Shown here: in pieces, positions 18,401 through 27,578 of the stretch | Layout of the letters: each line of letters starts with the position of its first letter | Position numbering within the stretch: position 1 is the stretch's first letter | Source: Legionella sainthelensi | Lineage (GTDB): Bacteria > Pseudomonadota > Gammaproteobacteria > Legionellales > Legionellaceae | Assembly: GCF_900637685.1 (NCBI RefSeq) | Contig: NZ_LR134388.1 | Location: 2,863,501 to 2,927,500 of the forward strand | DNA: 64,000 bases | Direction: 5' to 3' | The notes under the pieces: generated by a model | What the model saw: the letters and a program-made list of their open reading frames with translations, nothing else | What the model was told of the DNA's origin: nothing | Databases searched by the model: none | Position numbers and translations under genes: made by a program

Positions 18401-19503
18401 GCTGCCCTACTCCTGCCTTTAAACTGGCTTCAATAAATTGATCTAATGCACCATCCAAAACAGCCTGGGTGTTACTTGTTTCAACCCCGGTACGCAGATC
18501 TTTAATACGAGATTGATCCAATACATAAGAACGAATCTGGGAGCCCCATCCTATATCAGATTTACTCGCTTCCAACGCTTGCTGCTCCGCATTTTTCTTT
18601 TGCATTTCCAATTCATACAACTTAGCACGCAATTGCTTCATAGCCTGATCTTTATTGCGATGCTGGCTTCGATCAGTCTGACATTGTACCACAATGCCAC
18701 TTGGTGCATGCGTTATTCTTACTGCAGAATCAGTTCGGTTAACATGTTGCCCTCCTGCTCCTGAAGCTCTATATGTATCAATACGTAAATCAGCTGGATT
18801 AATTTCTATATCAATATCGTCATCTATTTCGGGTGAAACAAAAACTGCAGCAAAAGATGTATGGCGTCTGTTTCCTGAATCAAAAGGAGACTTTCGTACT
18901 AAGCGATGCACCCCGGTTTCAGTACGCAACCATCCGAAAGCATACTCACCTTGAAAATAAATGGTCGCACTTTTAATGCCTGCGACGTCTCCAGGTGAAC
19001 ATTCAATCAGTTCCGTAGTAAATCCATGTTGCTCACCCCAACGCAAATACATACGCAATAACATTTCAGCCCAATCTTGTGCCTCGGTACCCCCAGATCC
19101 TGATTGAATGTCTAGATAGGCATTAGAATCATCCATTTTTCCTGAAAACATACGCCGAAATTCTAAATCAGCCACTCTTTTTTCTACAGACTGTAATTCT
19201 TCGCTAATTTCATTAATTGTTTGCTCATCATTTTCCTCACGCGCCATTTCAAACAATTCATTTAAATCAGTAATGGATTCAACGAGTTGCGTGAGAGTGA
19301 CAACAAGAGCTTCGAGCTGATTTTGCTCTCGACCTAATGCTTGGGCTACTTCTGGATTATCCCAAATTGTAGATGATTCTAATTCACGAACAACTTCTTC
19401 CAAACGTTCCCGTTTCGCATCGAAGTCAAAGATACCCCCTAAGCGCTGCTACTCGCTTGTCTAAATCCACCAGATTAAGACTAATTTGGTTTACTTCTAA
19501 CAT
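18393..19503 (-). CDS. prfB: peptide chain release factor 2, programmed +1 frameshift
   Basis: RF2 recognises UGA and UAA stop codons. The first 25 codons start at ATG 19503 ([25 protein letters not shown]) and end at an in-frame TGA (19428-19426). The ribosome skips one base at CTT-TGA-C and continues as [13 protein letters not shown]; the coding span is 18393-19427 plus 19429-19503, 369 residues. The main frame contains RF2 landmarks: the GGQ tripeptide in [21 protein letters not shown] and the SPF-type anticodon loop as [18 protein letters not shown]2 autoregulates itself: low RF2 causes slow stopping at UGA and more frameshifting. It is followed by overlapping lysS. Confidence 0.96.
19426..19440 (-). 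promoter_or_regulatory. RF2 autoregulatory +1 recoding site
   Basis: The minus strand reads AGG GGG TAT CTT TGA followed by C. It has the internal Shine-Dalgarno-like AGGGGG, correct three-base spacing, the slippery CTT and the poorly terminating UGA-C, the classical prfB arrangement. Confidence 0.93.
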
Positions 19504-19679
19504 AAATGTCTCTTAAAAAATAATGGCCAGGCTAATTTCTCATGATTGTAGCTGATGTAATAACGTCAAATCATTACATACTCGCTACGATTTCATATGA
19601 GTATAACCAAAGATAAACTTCGGATTTTACCGTGAAAACAGGTAAAAAAACAGCTATGGCGTTTTGTATCAAATGAAAC

Positions 19680-21035
19680 TTAAAACAAAACCAATTCAAA
19701 TGGTTCTTTTACCTCATTGTCACAAACGCTACTTTGCTTGGACGTCTGAGTGTATTTTACTTTTTCAGTTTCAGAATTTGTCGTTTGTACATGAGAAAAA
19801 AAGCTAAATGTACGGCTAATGACATGTTCTGGGAGTCTTTTTTTTCTTTCTTCTAATACTGTCAAGGCATCTTCAGTTAAATTGTTACACGAAGCAGTAT
19901 AGAAATTTTTAAGCAAATTGTACTGAGATACTTTGATGAGTTGCATTAATGAGTATCGATCCATTTCTGTAATTGCTTCATTAATAATCTTTTTTAATAA
20001 GTCACTCGTACGTGCATATTTTATCATGAGCCTCTGAATTTTACTTTGGGATTTTCCCTGTACTTCTGCGGTCATCGGGTACTCTATAAATTCATTGTTT
20101 TTCTGTAACATCAACATAGCAATTGTTGGTAATAATTCTGTCTCAAGAACATTATTTGGTAAAGGCTCCTTAGTAATTGGATCAACATACCTATTAAAAC
20201 GTTCAAAACCTTCCTCTGCTAATTGATCGCATAATTTCAGAAGCTTTAGGTTAGTAATGGCCATATTGATTGCATCTCGATGTTCTTCTTCCGTGTACTT
20301 TTGAGCTTCAACCTCCAGCTCATGATCGGTTTCTCTGTCTTGGGGTTTCTCATAAAAAATCGAATTCTCATGATGACGCTCCGAAGTATGAGCCAGTGTC
20401 ATTGTTATACCTGTATAAGGAGAAAGATTAGTATCGACTTTATGCGGAATTTCAATTGGATAATGGACTAAATCACCTTGTTGATACAATTCATCGCTGA
20501 TTTCTTTTATATGTGTTTTTCCTTCTAATACAGCCTGTCTAAAAAACTTCCCTCTAGATACACCATCTTTGCTGGTGGGGACTAAATTAAAACGATTAAA
20601 TAAAAGGCCATCTTCGGTTTTGACATACTGATGATTTCTAAATCCCCCCATCAAAAATCGAGAGGCAAGTTGCCAACTATGTTCATGAATATGATTTTCA
20701 TCATCTCTTATTTTTCGATTCAAATTACTAATTACATAGCCAGGTTCATCACTTTGAACCACCATATTGTATATATGTAATCTTAAAACCCATTCATGAG
20801 GTACACTTCCTTTCATAAGAATCAACTTATCAAATAAATCACTTCTTCTCGATAAAGAAATAGATAATTTGATTAATTCTGGGCTCTCTTTGATTTCTTC
20901 TAATAAATGGATAACATCATCAATAGTTAGGTCTTTAATATCTTCGGCCAATGCCTGAGATGAAGGGTCATTCAAGTAATATAACTGATATCGCTGTGTT
21001 ATTTGTGCATGTATTTCTTTATAATTTTTAGGCAT
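19680..21035 (-). CDS. cupin-motif protein, cysteine-dioxygenase-like metal site, unknown function
   Basis: The 451-residue protein has no name I can assign. Residues 113-135 read NHIHEHSWQLASRFLMGGF, and residues 187-203 read GDLVHYPIEIPHKVDTN. These fit cupin motif 1 (HxH plus a further His) and motif 2 (G-x5-P-x4-H), arranged as in cysteine dioxygenase-like iron enzymes; candidate ligands are His115, His117 and His198. The remaining C-terminal 240 residues are helical and charged, without membrane segments, and end in FELVLF, a hydrophobic tail of a kind seen in type IV substrates. An AAGGTG ribosome site precedes the ATG. It lies between prfB and fliA, where motAB would be in flagellated Legionella. 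Confidence 0.6.
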   Translation of the reverse strand: MPKNYKEIHAQITQRYQLYYLNDPSSQALAEDIKDLTIDDVIHLLEEIKESPELIKLSISLSRRSDLFDKLILMKGSVPHEWVLRLHIYNMVVQSDEPGYVISNLNRKIRDDENHIHEHSWQLASRFLMGGFRNHQYVKTEDGLLFNRFNLVPTSKDGVSRGKFFRQAVLEGKTHIKEISDELYQQGDLVHYPIEIPHKVDTNLSPYTGITMTLAHTSERHHENSIFYEKPQDRETDHELEVEAQKYTEEEHRDAINMAITNLKLLKLCDQLAEEGFERFNRYVDPITKEPLPNNVLETELLPTIAMLMLQKNNEFIEYPMTAEVQGKSQSKIQRLMIKYARTSDLLKKIINEAITEMDRYSLMQLIKVSQYNLLKNFYTASCNNLTEDALTVLEERKKRLPEHVISRTFSFFSHVQTTNSETEKVKYTQTSKQSSVCDNEVKEPFELVLF

Positions 21036-21201
21036 CTACATCACCTTTTCTTGTTCTACAAACTCAGGTTTAATCAAAAACCATTTACAATGTGATTATT
21101 ATATAGGCTTGTTGAAAAAAATTGAATCCAGAACAAAAGTTAGGTGCCAATTATTTGTATTAATTAAACTAAAACTTCACAACAAAGATCTATTTTTTCA
21201 T

Positions 21202-21939
21202 TTATTCAGGTAAGCGTGATTTAATACGGTGTGTTGCTTGACTAAGAATTTGTGACACACGAGATTCACTAACCCCTATAACCTCTCCAATTTCTTTTAA
21301 GTTTAAATCATGTTCATAATATAATGATAAAACCATTTTCTCTTTATGAGGTAATCCACGTATCACATCAGATAAACGCCTCATTAAATCACTGTGAAAT
21401 ACATTGACATGAGGTTCCGTAGAAGCACTTTCATTATCCATTTGCAACGCGTCATCAGTAACACCTAAATCGTCAAAACCATATAAATGGCTACTGACAG
21501 AATCTTGCAACATTTCATGATATTCGGTAAGCGATATACCCAGTTCAGCAGCAATCTCTGAATCCTTAGCCTCCCTACCCAATCGATGCTCCACATATTT
21601 AACTGCTTCAGAAATCAAGCGTGAATTTCGATGAACTGAACGTGGAACCCAATCATTACGCCGTACCTCATCGAGCATATAGCCTCTTATGCGAATTCCT
21701 GCATAAGTTTCAAATGAAGCACCTTTTGAAGAATCATAATGCCTTGCCGCCTCCAACAATCCGAGCATTCCAGCTTGGATTAAATCATCGAGTTGTATCC
21801 CCTGAGGCAAACGCCCTAATAAATGGTGAGCGATGCGCTTAACCAACAAGGCATGATTTTTTACCAGCGTTTCTTGAATCTGCTGGTTGACTTTGCTACA
21901 AGCAGCCAAAGCATCCACGTTTATCTCCTTAAAGTCCAC
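21202..21939 (-). CDS. fliA: flagellar sigma factor FliA (sigma 28)
   Basis: Sigma 28 drives late flagellar genes and, in Legionella, other transmissive-phase traits. The 245-residue protein has region 2 (LVKRIAHHLLGRLPQGIQLDDLIQAGMLGLLEAARHYD, FETYAGIRIRGYMLDEVR), region 3 (VPRSVHRNSRLI) and region 4 (LPHKEKMVLSLYYEHDLNLKEIGEVIGVSESRVSQILSQA). Its start overlaps the fleN 3' end by 11 bases, the conserved fleN-fliA coupling. No motA/motB follows and no anti-sigma gene is in this window. Confidence 0.95.
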   Translation of the reverse strand: MDFKEINVDALAACSKVNQQIQETLVKNHALLVKRIAHHLLGRLPQGIQLDDLIQAGMLGLLEAARHYDSSKGASFETYAGIRIRGYMLDEVRRNDWVPRSVHRNSRLISEAVKYVEHRLGREAKDSEIAAELGISLTEYHEMLQDSVSSHLYGFDDLGVTDDALQMDNESASTEPHVNVFHSDLMRRLSDVIRGLPHKEKMVLSLYYEHDLNLKEIGEVIGVSESRVSQILSQATHRIKSRLPE

Positions 21940-22798
21940 CCGCGACTAAACGCTCTAAAAAGAAACTGGTGTTACCACCTAATAAAGAACTCGGTGACCA
22001 TTCAGATATCTCTTCTGCTATTCTTTTTAGTGATAATGCAGAAGCAGATTCAGGATAAGCAATTATCACAGGCTTTTGTAGTTTCATCGCCCTATGTATA
22101 TGCTCATCAAATTGGACCCCCCCTAAATAGTCTAGCTGAACCTCCAGAAATTGCTCAGAGACTTTAAACAATTTATTAAATAATTCTTGTCCTTCCTTCT
22201 CATTTTCTACCATATTAGCCAGAATATGAAAGCGAGTCCATTCATAACGTTTATTCATCACCTTAAGTAAAGCATATGCATCGGTTAAAGACGTAGGCTC
22301 GTCGCAAACAATTACAATTAATTCTTGTGAAGAACGAATAAAACTTAATACCGTATCCGAAATTCCTGCAGCAGTATCAATTATCATATAATCTAAGTCA
22401 TCAGTCAGCTCATTAAATGCATCAATAATCCCCGCGAGTTCCGGAGGAGAAAGTTGAGTCATAAACTCCGTACCCGAAGCTGCAGGAATAACACTAAGAC
22501 CATAAGGTCCAGGTAAGATAACATCACTTAAATGACACGCTCCTTGAATCACATGGGATAAATTGTATTTAACATGCAATCCCAGCATAATATCAATATT
22601 AGCTAACCCTAGATCAGCATCAAGCAGCATCACCTTTTTTTTCAGTTGTGCTAACCCAACAGCTAAGTTAACCGCAATATTACTCTTGCCCACTCCCCCC
22701 TTACCGGCAGAGACTGCTATGACCTGAATAGGTTTTGTATGCGATAAATTTCTCAGGCCAGAAGCTTCATCACTGATGTTTTGCTTCTTTTTAGACAT
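21929..22798 (-). CDS. fleN: flagellar number regulator FleN/FlhG (MinD-like ATPase)
   Basis: FleN is a ParA/MinD-type ATPase that restrains FleQ and controls flagellar number. ATG 22798 has an AGGAG site eight bases upstream, giving 289 residues; an upstream in-frame extension to 22852 lacks one. The deviant Walker A is VSAGKGGVGKSNIAVNLA, followed by LLDADLGLANIDIMLGL and the DYMIIDTAAGISDTV box. Upstream flhF, its usual neighbour, is absent: about 220 non-coding bases separate it from an unrelated secreted peptide gene. Confidence 0.93.
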   Translation of the reverse strand: MSKKKQNISDEASGLRNLSHTKPIQVIAVSAGKGGVGKSNIAVNLAVGLAQLKKKVMLLDADLGLANIDIMLGLHVKYNLSHVIQGACHLSDVILPGPYGLSVIPAASGTEFMTQLSPPELAGIIDAFNELTDDLDYMIIDTAAGISDTVLSFIRSSQELIVIVCDEPTSLTDAYALLKVMNKRYEWTRFHILANMVENEKEGQELFNKLFKVSEQFLEVQLDYLGGVQFDEHIHRAMKLQKPVIIAYPESASALSLKRIAEEISEWSPSSLLGGNTSFFLERLVAGGL

Positions 22799-23068
22799 GA
22801 TATTCTCTCCTAGTACGTTATCGTACTTTTGACACATGCTATTTCCGATCAAATTTACTACACTCTAAAGCATTTCTTGCAATAATTGTTCCAACTCTAG
22901 TTTTTCACAGTAGCCAGTAATTTTTCATGATAATTATTTATTTTTTGAGTTATTTACCAAGTTAAGGCAGTTCTAAACCTGGTTTATATAACTAAAAATG
23001 ACCTGGATTTTGACGTAAGCTCGTCAAGTTTTCGACTATGCTTCTTGTGAAAGCCTATACGCGCATCA

Positions 23069-23295
23069 TTACTCGTTTATTTGTTGCTGGCATTTTTCTT
23101 GTGCCATTTTTTGACAATTATCCTGACAGTCAGTCTGATCTGATGTCATACATTGTGCATTAATACAATCTTGAGCTGTATTGTTAATACATTGTAATTT
23201 ATCAAATTTTTGTGCACCTATACTATCTTGAGGAATAATTGCAGCAAAAACAGAACAAGAAAAAATGAGGCTCAAAAAGACAATCAGATTTTCAT
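23069..23295 (-). CDS. small secreted cysteine-rich protein (one-base frameshift in signal peptide)
   Basis: The open part (from TTG 23275) encodes a short hydrophobic stretch and a mature region with seven cysteines (LQCINNTAQDCINAQCM, DQTDCQDNCQKMAQEKCQQQINE). Immediately upstream, ATG 23295 with an AAGAGA site is in another frame. One extra A in the AAAA run (plus-strand TTTT, 23289-23292) gives MKNLIVFLSLIFSCSVFA, a textbook signal peptide, and a 75-residue precursor. The cysteines probably form disulphides in the periplasm. The function is unknown; the cysteine-pair spacing is reminiscent of small metal- or envelope-stress proteins, but I do not recognise it. Confidence 0.65.
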
Positions 23296-23370
23296 AATAA
23301 TTCTCTTTTAAATAGTTTTCTAAATCAATTATAGTCTTAAAATGTTGAGATTAATTTGCGGAAATTAAAA

Positions 23371-24657
23371 ATGAACAGCAAAAAACAAATTCTCTCTAAT
23401 TTCAGCTGTGCAAAAAGCCAATCCTTTTGCTTACGGCCTGATAATGAAGAAGACCTTGCTCATTATATTGCCCATAATCCGCAACAGAACCTGCTCATGC
23501 GTGGTTCAGGGTTAAGCTATAATGACAGTTGCTTTAATACTAATGGTTACGTTATTGACAGCGAGCGATTAAATCATTTGATTGATTTTGATCCTCAAAC
23601 GGGTATTGTCATCTGTCAAGGCGGAGTGCCACTGAAAGATTTATTTTTATTAAATCCTGATTTTATTCCTCCAGTTATTCCTGGGACCGTACACGCTACT
23701 GTTGCAGGAGGGATCGCTCATGATATTCATGGTAAAAATAATCATAAAGCCGGTAGTTTTGGCCATCATCTTATCAGCTTTGATTTGTTAATCGGCAATA
23801 AAAAAATCCACTGCAATCGCAATGAAAATACTGATTTATTTCATGCCACAATCGCAGGGTTAGGACTTACTGGTGTAATTACTCGTGCTCGTTTGAGACT
23901 CAAAAAAGCCTCCCGGTTTATTTTAGTGAAACACATACAATTCCAATCGTTAAATGCACTCACCGAATTGATGTTAACCCATGGAATCAATGAGGATTAT
24001 CAAGTCGCCTGGCTTGACTTATTAAATTCAAAGCCATGCGCCATTCTTTCGATAGCGAATCATTGTGAGCCTTTAAATATTAAAGAATATAAACCTTATA
24101 GCATACCCAAAATTCCTTTTTCTTTAATTAGACCTTGGAACATGAAATTATTTAATCGATATTTTTTTAACAGCAAAAAGAAAGAAGAAAAACTCACCCT
24201 CGAACAATTTAATAATCCGCTCGATAAGATAAAACACTGGAATCGGCTTTATGGCCCTCAGGGATTGATTCAATTTCAAGCAGTTTTTGATACAGCTCAT
24301 GTGATTACAATTTTGGATCATTTAACTCAAATAATACGAACAGCCAATGCAACACCTACACTTGCTGTACTCAAACTGTTTAATCGTTCAGGGGATGGTT
24401 TGCTCTCTTTTTGTAAACCAGGTTTTACCCTGGCAGTAGATTTCATTCATAATACAGCCGCCAAGCAGGCCATTACGTCTATGAATCAATTAATCCTTGA
24501 GCTAAAGGGTCGAATTTATTTAGCCAAAGACTCACTTTTAAATGAACAACAATATAAAAAAATGTATGAAAACCATACCCAGTTTTCTGAAATATTAAAA
24601 CATCACGCATGCACCATGCGTTCTGATCTTGCAACACGATTAGGGATAACAAAATGA
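23371..24657 (+). CDS. FAD-linked oxidase, DprE1-like
   Basis: The 428-residue enzyme (ATG 23371) has the VAO/PCMH-type FAD domain: MRGSGLSYNDSC, ICQGGVPLKDL, PPVIPGTVHATVAGGIAHDIHGKNNHKAGSFGHHL. The spacing and the HGKN-H-GSFG block match decaprenylphosphoryl-ribose 2'-oxidase DprE1 and related sugar-phosphate polyprenyl oxidases. The stop codon overlaps the start of the next gene, an SDR reductase, by four bases (ATGA), exactly the DprE1-DprE2 arrangement. Together they should oxidise and then reduce one sugar hydroxyl, giving an epimer for a cell-surface polysaccharide. The exact lipid-linked sugar is not shown by the sequence. Confidence 0.8.
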   Translation: MNSKKQILSNFSCAKSQSFCLRPDNEEDLAHYIAHNPQQNLLMRGSGLSYNDSCFNTNGYVIDSERLNHLIDFDPQTGIVICQGGVPLKDLFLLNPDFIPPVIPGTVHATVAGGIAHDIHGKNNHKAGSFGHHLISFDLLIGNKKIHCNRNENTDLFHATIAGLGLTGVITRARLRLKKASRFILVKHIQFQSLNALTELMLTHGINEDYQVAWLDLLNSKPCAILSIANHCEPLNIKEYKPYSIPKIPFSLIRPWNMKLFNRYFFNSKKKEEKLTLEQFNNPLDKIKHWNRLYGPQGLIQFQAVFDTAHVITILDHLTQIIRTANATPTLAVLKLFNRSGDGLLSFCKPGFTLAVDFIHNTAAKQAITSMNQLILELKGRIYLAKDSLLNEQQYKKMYENHTQFSEILKHHACTMRSDLATRLGITK

Positions 24658-25376
24658 GACAACGAACCTGGCTTATTCTAGGAGCCTCCTCCATTATTGC
24701 GGAAAAATTTGCTCATATTGTGGCTCAAGCAGGGGATCAATTAGTACTTGTTGGACGTCAAGCGAGTCAACTCGATATTATTGCAAAGGATATCAGACTT
24801 CGATATCCAGTGAGCTGTGAGGTACTCCTTGTCGATCTGGCAACACAAGCTGAGAAATTACTTACTGTTCTGCAACATGATGCGCGTGAACTCGATGTAT
24901 TTATTGCCCATAGTGATTTCACAGATAACTTACATTTAAATACAGAAACAATAACACAACTTATAAAAACCAATATTCTCACCACCACTTTGCTTATCCA
25001 CTCGTACTTCAATCGTTCACAAAAAGAATATCATTTATTATTTTTAAGCTCTGTGGCTGCATGTCGGGGTCGTGCCAAAAACAGCCTGTATGGGGCGAGT
25101 AAAGCAAGTATTGAAATTTATCTACAGGGGATACAACAATCTGCCTCAAAAAATCAGCACATCACTATAGCTCGCCTTGGTTTTATTGATACAAAACAAA
25201 CCTATGGCGTACCTGGGGTATTTTATGCTGCCCCTCCATATTATTGTGCAAAGGCATGTTTAAAAGCTCTAAATCACAAAAAAAGAATGATCTATTATCC
25301 TTACTTCTGGCGAATAATTATGGCAATCATTAATCGCTTACCTTTTTTTCTCTATAAGAAAATGAGCAGCATGTGA
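24654..25376 (+). CDS. short-chain dehydrogenase/reductase, DprE2-like
   Basis: The 240-residue SDR has a cofactor motif LILGASSIIAEKFA (variant of TGxxxGIG), the following VGRQASQLD, and the active site with Ser in FLSSVAACRGR and YxxxK in YGASKAS. It overlaps the FAD oxidase gene by four bases, so the two are translated together and probably act in sequence on a 2-keto sugar intermediate. The C-terminus is basic and hydrophobic (MIYYPYFWRIIMAIINRLPFFLYKKM), suggesting membrane association, which fits a polyprenyl-linked substrate. Confidence 0.8.
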   Translation: MRQRTWLILGASSIIAEKFAHIVAQAGDQLVLVGRQASQLDIIAKDIRLRYPVSCEVLLVDLATQAEKLLTVLQHDARELDVFIAHSDFTDNLHLNTETITQLIKTNILTTTLLIHSYFNRSQKEYHLLFLSSVAACRGRAKNSLYGASKASIEIYLQGIQQSASKNQHITIARLGFIDTKQTYGVPGVFYAAPPYYCAKACLKALNHKKRMIYYPYFWRIIMAIINRLPFFLYKKMSSM

Positions 25377-25411
25377 ATAAGTTGGAACCACAAAATATTA
25401 TTAGACTAAAT

Positions 25412-25435
25412 TGCCCTGAAATCTGTATCAGGGCA
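25412..25435. terminator. hairpin between convergent genes
   Basis: Perfect arms TGCCCTGA (25412-25419) and TCAGGGCA (25428-25435) lie between the SDR 3' end and the convergent P-loop gene 3' end. On the minus strand the stem is followed by ATTTAG. Confidence 0.55.
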
Positions 25436-25457
25436 TAGGATTGGATATACTAGAATC

Positions 25458-27289
25458 TTATGAGTTCATATTAAAAGAATGATGTGTGTCTTGCTCTTCA
25501 CTGAGCTCAACGCATGCATCTGGTCTTACAGCTGATTTATAGTTATTTTTAAAATCTAAGAAGTTTTCTGTCTGAGAAGCTTGATCGTACATTTTCGAAA
25601 TAACCCCTCTCAAATCAGTATTTGGGTTTAAAAATTCTAAACTGTTTTTAATCACTTTGTAAACAGAAGATTTTGATTCTGGTTTTATGGATTCATGTAT
25701 CTTTTGATAATGCTCTAATTTTTCTCTTAATTCGTTTCTTTTTTCTTTATCTGCAAATGGGTTAAAGAGTTGAGCTCCAAGCTGGGCATTCATACTGGCT
25801 ATTTCTTTTTTTAGATAGAGTTTTGTTACATTTAAAAGAAATTCAGTTACTACTTTGATATTAGATTTATTTTCTGAGGCGCCTATGAGGGGAGGTTTCC
25901 ATCCACACTCCTTTTTATAATCTTCTAATGAGCGAATATCATCCCCTTTCGCTAGTGATTCCCCTGTACTTGCTTTATAAAATTGCGCACATTCTTTCCA
26001 TTTATTATATTTCTCTTGATGCTTTTCAACCCACTCATCATAGATTCGGTCTGAAACTAGGATCTTTTTTCCCTTCTCTGTTTTAAGAGATAAATCATTG
26101 TTTAATACAAAGCTCAGAAGAGATTTCTCTGGATTTTCCTCTTGAACCTTCATTTGATACATGTTAAATATGTGTTGAGCAATTTTTGAACCTAAATCTC
26201 CCCAAATGAAACCTGCCGAATTATAACGTTTATGCTCTTTTTCGCTCTTGGCATTAGGATCAATACATTGATTGCTGTAATCCTTTTCCTTTTCAGCCTT
26301 ATCTTTATAAGCCCTATCAGTCCCCATAAAGGCAACTGCATCTTTTTTTGCTTCAACGCGCCCAAATACCATGATGCGATCAGGGGTATGCAGCATGTTT
26401 AAATATTTCATCATGAATTTAATACTATAGATTTTGGAAAACGTTTCAGGAATAGCTATATTTAAGTTGTTTTCTGCGAAAGCTACTTTTTCTAATGTAT
26501 TTTTTACGCCATCCAATATGTCGCTTGCCTTCTGTAAGTCTATAGTGCCACTGTATCCCTTTTTTTCAACACACGCCGCAGTAATAGATCGCATTTGAGA
26601 TACTTCTCGTGCTAAAGCCCCATCAAGGGAAGTACAAAAATTTGTTTCTTGACCTTTTAAGTTCTGATTCTCCAATACTTCATTGACTAGTACTTTTAAT
26701 GCTGACGATTTTCCACTCCCAGAGGCTCCTCCAAGAAGAACTAGAAGTTTTTTATCTCCAGTAGGACCATCAATTTCATTAATAGATCTATTAAATAAAG
26801 CATTTCGGTATTCCTTAGAATTCATTTCCTCTTCCAATGCTAACTTATATAATTCCTCTAATTGTTTATCGCCCAGAAAATTTCGTAGCTTTGTTCCTGC
26901 TTTTTCGCGCTCATTACTATCGAAATATTCTTTCTTTTTTGGATCAATATAATTATCTTTTGCCCTTAAAATTTCATTCATATGTTCCCAATAGAGCTCT
27001 CTAAAATATTTAGGGCTAGAAAAATTAGTATTGACCCCGAAGCCATTCATTTTATTTGCAAATTCTTTTACTTTTTGTTCATGAATCTTTTCATAATCCT
27101 CAATGCCCTCATATAAAAGATTTTTTTGCTTTTCGGTTAAGATAATCTCTACATAATTTGTTAATTCTACAGAAGGAGAATCTTCTTCTTTACCCATTTT
27201 AAATTTATATGTCCCTAAATCCTGTTTCGCTGTGGCTGGATCTACCAATCGCTTGTTGGTATTTTTTGATCTTTGTATTTCTCGTTCAT
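25458..27289 (-). CDS. large P-loop (zeta-toxin/kinase-like) protein, effector candidate (one-base frameshift near N-terminus)
   Basis: The open part from TTG 27248 gives 596 residues with a Walker A motif LGGASGSGKSS at about residues 172-182. An excellent ribosome site (GAGGTGAATAAATG) and ATG 27289 lie upstream in another frame; one extra A in the A6 run (plus-strand T6, 27262-27267) connects them as MNEKYKDQKNTNKR followed by LVDPATAKQ, for 610 residues. The P-loop context resembles zeta-toxin/AAA-type phosphotransferases, but no second catalytic motif is certain. The rest is Lys/Glu-rich and helical with no signal peptide, like many Dot/Icm substrates; the C-terminal VELSEEQDTHHSFNMNS contains an acidic patch of the E-block type. 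Confidence 0.65.
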
Positions 27290-27578
27290 TTATTCACCTC
27301 ACACTTATTTAATCAATCCAAAGACCGCAACCATGACTCGTTACTCCATTGGATTTATTTGTTAATTTTATTTAACCACTTTACTCAATATTTAACCAAT
27401 TTATTATATTGATATATCATATAAAATTTACAAATAATTTATTTTTTTCAATGAGTTATCTGATATTTTTATTGATGATTCATGAAATATATTCGCGTTA
27501 AAATGGAGCGATTTGAGTTAGGATTAGATGAATAAAACGCTTATCCAAAACCAGGGAGCGGCAAGAGCGCCATATTGA
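27290..27578. other. AT-rich non-coding region
   Basis: No gene seen. It should hold the promoter of the P-loop gene and the end of the C26 hydrolase transcript. It is strongly AT-rich (27360-27500) with several TATATT-like sequences. Confidence 0.4.
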
